This document shows positions 58,423 to 64,000 of a stretch of 64,000 nucleotides of DNA, piece by piece. The position numbers were made by a program, and so were the translations under genes. The notes beneath the pieces are model-generated. The model made no database searches. It was not told where the DNA came from and was given only the letters and a program-made list of their open reading frames with translations. Each line of letters opens with the position of its first letter. The first letter of the stretch is position 1. This DNA is from Gymnopus androsaceus JB14 (lineage: Eukaryota > Basidiomycota > Agaricomycetes > Agaricales > Omphalotaceae), in NCBI GenBank assembly GCA_009733575.1, contig ML769437.1, positions 124,001 through 188,000 on the forward strand, read 5' to 3'.

Positions 58423-59026
58423 CACACTGCCAATAATTAATTCAATCCCTATACGAAGTGTACTTTTCAGAAAAATACGGAAGATGTATATTTCAATAGA
58501 GTAGAGAAAAATTAAATTCCAACATTCTGAATTTAGAACTTTATATAGATGTGCGAAAGGAAAGCTTCCACTCGGACTCTGGAAACAATAGTTTCAATGT
58601 GGACTTGAAAGCCCTCCTTTCACAATAAGAGTAAAAGTAATTGTTTCAAAGAACAATTCAATCTTTCACTGAAAGATTGCCTTTCGCTGTCCGGTTTGGC
58701 AGCGGCCCGTTCTGGCCCGAGAATCGAAGTATTGTCTTTTGCGAACCAGCTGAAAGGTTCTTTGAAATAGTTACTTTCGCTCTTATTATGAAGCAAAAGT
58801 ATTCAGTCCGCATCAAAACTACTGTTTTCAGAGCTCAATTGAAAAGTGTTCTTTTGGATGTCTGTTTAAAATGTAAAATTTGGAGGGTCTGGATGTAATT
58901 CCTTCATAAGTTCATTGAAATATTTATTTTATATACTTGTATGAAAAGTAAATTTATCTTATGTACTGAAATAATTCATTTCTCAAAGTACTTCAGCCTG
59001 ACTGAAGTATAATCATTGGCAGTGTG
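58423..59026. mobile_element. 604-bp element nested in the foldback right arm
   Basis: Perfect 12-bp inverted ends CACACTGCCAAT, flanked by AAT (58420-58422 and 59027-59029). It contains its own inverted segments (for example 58617-58650 against 58762-58792). It shares the CACACTG terminus and a 3-bp target with the host foldback, so both may belong to one superfamily. Non-coding. Confidence 0.7.
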
Positions 59027-59267
59027 AATACACCTGAAAGGAAATATTTCACTCGGAATGATTTGACTTGCAATATATAACAAATCATTTACCATTTCAG
59101 GAGCTCAGATATACCATAATTCAGGCCCTTCTTCAGTTTATCTAAATAATGCATTGATATGTATATTTTCACTCATAAGTGATTTTTGACATGAAATTTT
59201 ATAAATTAGTTAGTATTTCGTTCGAGCGGATTTTTTTGCACTTTCGGTGTGATTGAGGAAAGGTAAA

Positions 59268-59673
59268 GAGCGGCTTAGTAATAGTAGCGAAGCGCCCAGG
59301 GAGCGCCCATGAAAATGGAGCGTCCGGCCGGGCAGCGGCCAAATCAACGGAAACCCTACAATGACATTTGCATAGGGTTTCCCAAGAAACCTAGGGTTCC
59401 AGGCGAAAACGGAGTTTCTCAATAGTTTCATCCCCCCACAGGTGCCATGGCTATGGCTAGTGCTCCCGATATATACTACAAGGGGACCCTGGCCCCTTAA
59501 CGACAAACAGCGAAATGGATTTGGTGAGTTATACTATTGTACATATTTCTACCCTTGATTAGCTTCAGGCTATACTAATTACTTAATTTTCGTTTCCGTA
59601 TAAGTTGACCTAACCAGCCCCGGGAACTCATTGTTCTCCCCCACACCAGCTGAGAACATTAATCGAATACACG
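59268..59673 (+). promoter_or_regulatory. 5' flank of DUF6534 copy 2
   Basis: GC-richer segment between the foldback end and the ATG at 59674, with pyrimidine-rich tracts. No clear TATA box, so the start region is only inferred. Confidence 0.3.
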
Positions 59674-61426
59674 ATGCCGGGCCTTTCTGCAGCAGAGATC
59701 AATGTTTCTCTTGGAGGAATCGTGAGTCTTGATTCTCTTCGAAGTGAATCTTGGAAGCTAACATTCCACAGGTCGTCAGCAACTACCTTTCGGTTTGTGC
59801 AAGTCTCTAACCTCGCATGAATTAAGCTCAATTGTACTGTAATAACCAGTACTTGACGATGGGTATCGTGCTTTCTGCTGGTGAGCGCTTGAACGTACTG
59901 ATTGCATTCGCAGTACTTACGTGAAGTTACTACCTTTCCCTAGCATGGACCTATTTCTCAAAGTTCCCCAACGATACATGGTGGTTCAAGGTTCCAGTTA
60001 TTGTCTGTGTCACCACATGTGTTGTTGACACTATCGTAACTGGTTGGCGTTGTCATTCCACTAATCCGAGCTTCGAGCCTACTGATACTTTTGCACTGGT
60101 AGGCATATGGTCTTATGACTGGGCTGTCACAAATTACGCGAGTGAGTCTGAGGAGCCATTCTATCAGCGGTAGCTTACTAACCCGTCTTGCTCTTCAGAT
60201 CCCTCCGCATTGTCGTTCATCCCTAGGGCGGCTGTCGCTGAACCTTTCCTCTTGTGAGATAGTAGCTGCATTTGTCATTGCAACACGAACACTAATGGTT
60301 AATGGGTTACCGCTTGCAGCGGAACATGTGGTCTCATTGTGCAGCTCTTCTATGCGTGGCGCCTTTGGACAATGTCAATGAGAAAGAATTGGATCTTGTC
60401 TCTGCTGATAGGATGCCTCTCCGTGTTAGGCTGGTGTATGGGATTTTGTCTCTCTTCATCTAACATACACATCAATGTCCTTGAATCTTCACAGGTATCC
60501 TTTGTTGGTCGACACACATTTTTGCAACACACAGCCTGATCTCGGAGCTCGACATTGTCCTGTAAGTGCAGGACTTGCCTTGAACCAGCTTAACAACTGC
60601 TAACTGACCATCAGACCTGTGATATACATATGGTTGGGGGGTTCCGTGTAAGTTGCTTTCAAATATATAAAAACTCAGGTTAAATGTTTAACAGTGCCGC
60701 GGATGTTATAATCACAGGCTCAATGATCTACTACCTTGACCTCCGTTTCCGATTCAAGAAAAACACTAAACAAAACCAAGCCACCCCCCCACGGTACTTT
60801 TGGTCCAAGCTTCCGTCAAGCACCACTGTTAACTTTCTTTTTCTTTTAGACGCTTCCGTCAAATCATTATCCGGACAGTGGAATGCAACATTTTGTCCTG
60901 TATTGCTCAAGCCGCCACGATTGGTCTGTTCAATCATAGCAACATTGGATTTTTTTATGGTATGTTTGGTCCAACCTCAAGTTAATGAATGCTATATACT
61001 TATTAACTTCGCCTTCCCTTGCTAGTCGTCCCGGACATGGTGCTTGCCAAAGTTTATACGTTCTCTCTACTTGTTTCCTGTATGTTTTTTTTCTATCCAT
61101 TTCTCCTTTCTCTCCATCTAGTGTGATTATCCTAATACCTATTCCTGCAGTGAACATTCGTAGCTCTCACCAGAACTACGGGACCAGTGGAGGGTTCTCT
61201 ACATCCAGAACACATAATGGCGGGTTAACTACTCTCCCCACTGCTGTCTTTCCCAGCACCCAGATCACAGTTGACACTGAGTTAGTCCATGTAATCGTCC
61301 CGCTGGGCTCCTCACTGAATATTTTCATTTAGACTAGAAGCAGCCGGCGATTGGCAGGAGCAGACAAAGGAATCAATGTCCAGCGCCAAGGAGCATGATA
61401 CGCATGTTATGTTGTCGCAAGTATGA
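59674..61426 (+). CDS. DUF6534-family multi-pass membrane protein, copy 2
   Basis: ATG at 59674 (MPGLSAAEINVSLGGIVVSN). Numerous 45-80-nt GT-AG introns can be placed. Readable in order: YLTMGIVLSAAWTYFSKFPN, DTWWFKVPVIVCVTTCVVDT, IWSYDWAVTNYANPSALSFI, CGLIVQLFYAWRLWTMSMRK, NWILSLLIGCLSVL, LISELDIVLPVIYIWLGGS, AADVIITGSMIYYLDLRFRF, RRFRQIIIRTVECNILSCIA and MVLAKVYTFSLLVS. About seven membrane helices are predicted, with the conserved ADxxIxxSxxYYL block of the family near the middle. The last intron (61281-61332) gives an acidic tail (AAGDWQEQTKESMSSAKEHD) ending at 61426. Function unknown. The frame can be kept throughout, so it may be active. Confidence 0.75.
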
Positions 61427-62115
61427 GGAAGCATTACTTCAGAACTCGAGAATTGGAAGCATCGGGCCGAATAGAGATCTGCGGAAGCCAGAAAACAAGC
61501 CCAGGTGGTCAATTACCTCCGTAGACCTCTTGAACAAGAAATTGCAGCACGAATTACAGAATTTACTAAATCAGAATCCGCGGCAAAAAAAAACGGAGTA
61601 TCGCATTACAGTGTGCAGAGAGGATATCGTGCGAGCAGTGTTTTGACGCAAGCGAAGGACAGTCAATTCAAGCATCGACTCGAAAAAAACTCTGCCTAGG
61701 TGAAGAGAATCGAGATCCTGGATCTTGTTCGAAATTTTGGTTTGAAAGGTCGAAGCCCTCCGGCGTAGTGGATTGTTTGAGTAGATACCTCGAGAGTTGA
61801 ATATCTTCACCTGTATGCATTACCTGCTCTGGCATGCAAGGGATTCCGTTCCGCAGAGCTTAGCCCGTCCCGGATAGTAGAAACGTGAACCTTGCATTCG
61901 CGACATGGAAGGCCTATCAAAAATCAGTAGCTGAAGCTGCTAGCAGACACCTGATAAAATTACTGACGGTAGCGTCAGTAAACACGCCACTCAACAAGTG
62001 AAATGATATTAAATTTTCTCTGGGATTAACAAGGGATTACTGTACTACTCTACGTGGTGCAAGATATTCTAAAGACATTTAGCCTCGGTCACTGGCCTCG
62101 TTTAAATTTATTACG
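61427..62115. other. Intergenic, no recognisable gene
   Basis: Short open frames only, none with family features. It separates the DUF6534 gene from the helicase relic. Confidence 0.4.
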
Positions 62116-62119
62116 TCCT

Positions 62120-63300
62120 TCAGGCTGAGATGGATCAGGTCTCACAACGTTCAGCCCCTTCACACCCCTCAATCCCATCATCCCAACAGTCTTGGGCAAC
62201 AACGGTGGGAGTAAAGTGTCCTTCCAGCCCAGCACCTCTCTCACGTAGTTCGTTGCCTCCTCTACCAACTCCTCCGAGCTCCATTTTCGTCGTCTTCCCC
62301 TGGCCTTTATAGTATCCCAACCACGCAGCGTACGCGCTCCCTCCCATTTCGGGGCTGCTGTGGGCTAGAACGTTGTTGATGTGCTGGGTGTAGGTCTGAG
62401 TGTATGTCTAAAGTTCTTTGGCTTCGTGCGAACTGGGGGCGGAGATGTAGGGAACGATGGTAGTGGTTTTTTGCATATCATGGCTTGTGACAAAGGGCTG
62501 TTCTCTGGGATCGAGGACAATAATACCTTGGCCTCCAGCCCCAGCGTGCGCAGTACGTCCGAGCCGATGCACGTATTGATCAGCAGAAGCGGGAATTCCA
62601 ACCTGTATGACGAGTGTATCAGCGATCGGAATCTTCGTCTCCTCTTGCTGCGTGGCGTGGATTAAATGATGATGTGCACTATTTACATGATAGACTGCTG
62701 CATGTTGGTTTGGCTGGTGGCTCGGGGCGGCCCTCATCACGGGAGGATGTAAAGATATGGAGAACAACTGGGCAGGCCCCCAGAAGCTCCTACTGAACCT
62801 TGCCCGTCCTGACGCCCTAAATGACGCTATGATTTCGGCCTAATTGACGCTATTTCGGACAAGGATTGTCACGTGAATTTTCAAAAATTGCGCGGCGAGC
62901 GCCGAAAATCTCAGAAAATCCAAAAATATTGCCCAAATATACTTAAGTTATATGTATTAGAATTCCTACTTCATGCTTCTCCAGACATCTCCAGTAACAT
63001 TATCATCCAAAATTGATCCAAAAGGGCACAAAATTTCCATTCAGCACTGGTGCGCCATCTTAAATGACGCTATGGCGGACAAGGACTCAGCTTTTCGGCC
63101 CTAAATGACGCTATAATAAGACAAGGATTTTGCTGAAATCTGACCCAAAATGACGCTATTTCGGGCAAGGTTCTGCAGGAGCTTCTGGGGGCCTAACTGG
63201 GTGCAATATGTCGACGCGTCAAAGCGAACGCGAAAAACGTTCGATTGACGCTCGAACAGAACTAGTAAGATAGAGGACAGGCAAACCCGGCCAACCCCAC
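62120..63300 (-). pseudogene. Mitochondrial DEAD-box RNA helicase (MSS116-like) C-terminal remnant
   Basis: Minus-strand reading yields TLVIQVGIPASADQYVHRLG followed by RTAHAGAGGQGIIVL, the motif V-VI region of the MSS116 group. Its C-terminal extension also reads (AYAAWLGYYKG, ELVEEATNYVREVLGW, LLPKTVGMMGLRGVKGLNVV). Sequence before motif V (TYCTQ joined to LFSISLHPPV) is split by the 421-bp element at 62774-63194. The last Arg of motif VI (HRxGRxxR) is His here, the frame shifts near the ELGGVG segment, and the N-terminal helicase core is missing. The active family unwinds RNA in mitochondria to aid intron splicing; this copy is dead. Confidence 0.65.
62774..63194. mobile_element. 421-bp MITE inside the helicase remnant
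   Basis: Inverted ends AGGCCCCCAGAAGCTCCT (left) and AGGCCCCCAGAAGCTCCT (right, opposite strand), continuing imperfectly into ACCTTGCCCG on each side. Flanked by 8-bp repeats AACTGGGC (62766-62773) and AACTGGGT (63195-63202). Four or five subterminal repeats of the form tgacgctat followed by gacaagg lie inside. Non-coding. Confidence 0.75.
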
Positions 63301-64000
63301 GTGAGTATGTCACATGTTACATCACGCTCCTTATTTAGTAATTTTCCATGCGTAAACTCTTCTTCGCCTCTTATTAGCCCAACCAGAGTTGTTATACAAA
63401 ATCCACCTCGAACGTTTCATTTAAATACATCTCATAAGGTTATCCAATTTTACCTGTGATTTTTCAATGGAATCTGTGCGAGTTATATACAAAATACTAT
63501 CAAGATGTATGAGTATTGCTAATTACAAGTGAAGAAGTGTACACTATAACTATATACAAGCGAAGATATGATACATATATGATCATGGATACAGGATAAG
63601 TATATACAATGCAATAATAACAATAAGAATATGTACTAGGTGATGTTTTTGTCAAGCAATTCTTGCATAATTGAATCGGGAAGTATACACCGGTGACCTC
63701 TGTATTTGCGAGCAGCCCAAGCAGCTTGTCATCCATTCAGTCCTCAAGCATAAGTATCCATGAATCGGTAAGTCCATACAACAAATCGACGGATTGTAAT
63801 CAAAGGAACCTGCTCCAATGCTTCCAAGGTGTTCCGATGAAGGTCCTCCTCTCTACTGGACTCCAGATAAAAGCGATAGATCCAGTTTGAAACATGGCTC
63901 TGTACCCAATTTTTGCGCTTGCCCATCTGTAAATGCGAAGAAAAAGAAAGTAAACGATGGAAAAGCTTAAACGGAAATCTTACTTTTCGTGATTAGCGCG
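63301..64000. other. AT-rich end of window, no recognisable gene
   Basis: A 78-codon minus-strand frame at 63500-63736 is Tyr/Ser-rich with no family signal. Minus-strand sequence at 63744-63926 (NWIYRFYLESSREEDLHRNT) could be part of a gene or transposon continuing beyond the window, but I cannot place it. Confidence 0.3.

Larger units (their letters stand above)
57665..59251. mobile_element. Long palindromic (foldback) element with two later insertions
   Basis: Ends CACACTGAAAGTGCAAAAAA and, on the opposite strand, CACACCGAAAGTGCAAAAAA, flanked by ATT on both sides (57662-57664 and 59252-59254). The two halves are inverted copies nearly to the centre (loop about 58345-58365). Removing the inserts at 57776-58112 and 58423-59026, with one target copy each, restores pairing of about 280-340 bp arms, so the element was originally about 635 bp. 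The left arm has about 60 bp more than the right, bounded by gagtgaaaa/gagtggaaa. No coding region. Confidence 0.8.

Overview
The window looks like nuclear DNA of a filamentous basidiomycete, most likely an Agaricomycete. Genes are cut by many short GT-AG introns (about 45-70 nt). The gene content also fits: DUF6534 membrane proteins, a basidiomycete-type MYND protein, F-box genes and a Ngaro-type tyrosine-recombinase retrotransposon. I cannot name the species. All assignments come from reading motifs by eye; no search was run.

Layout, left to right. 1-2.0 kb: broken copy of a small membrane-protein gene plus flanking DNA that recurs at 39.1-40.6 and 47.3-47.8 kb. 2.4-9.9 kb: decayed transposon territory with a Ty3/Gypsy gag remnant, a DDE transposase remnant and a 1.53-kb TA-inserted element. 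10.6-16.2 kb: a small unknown gene, an uncertain gene, and HSE1 (ESCRT-0), the cleanest gene here. 17.2-21.0 kb: a divergent inverted pair encoding a secreted galactose-binding-like protein. 21.4-27.8 kb: two damaged F-box genes, each preceded by a tRNA-Phe gene or relic, with a probable mitochondrial protein gene between them. 28.2-31.0 kb: PUF6. 31.8-34.3 kb: a decayed MYND gene. 35.6-37.3 kb: a DUF6534 gene. 38.7-39.5 kb: the better copy of the membrane-protein gene. 40.6-47.3 kb: the Ngaro element. 47.9-54.6 kb: fragments of PUF6 and of a BTB/CAP-Gly gene, then the full BTB/CAP-Gly gene. 54.6-59.3 kb: gene-poor DNA with a Copia-like gag remnant and a long palindromic element carrying two further insertions. 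59.7-61.4 kb: second DUF6534 gene. 62.1-63.3 kb: a mitochondrial-type DEAD-box helicase remnant cut by a MITE.

The strongest theme is duplication followed by decay: almost every gene here has a second, damaged copy in the same 64 kb. Because of this, two transposon insertions (Ngaro and the TA element) can be compared with an unoccupied copy of their own target inside the window, fixing their boundaries to the base. Lesions in the Ngaro and DDE coding regions are mostly C-to-T/G-to-A changes. Breaks in the host genes are mostly 1-4 nt indels, some of which could be assembly errors.

I see no CRISPR, operon, viral or toxin locus. The housekeeping genes (HSE1 in endosomal sorting, PUF6 in ribosome biogenesis/RNA binding, tRNA-Phe) are not functionally linked to each other. 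No new biochemical system is evident; the novelty lies in the element structures and the duplication history.
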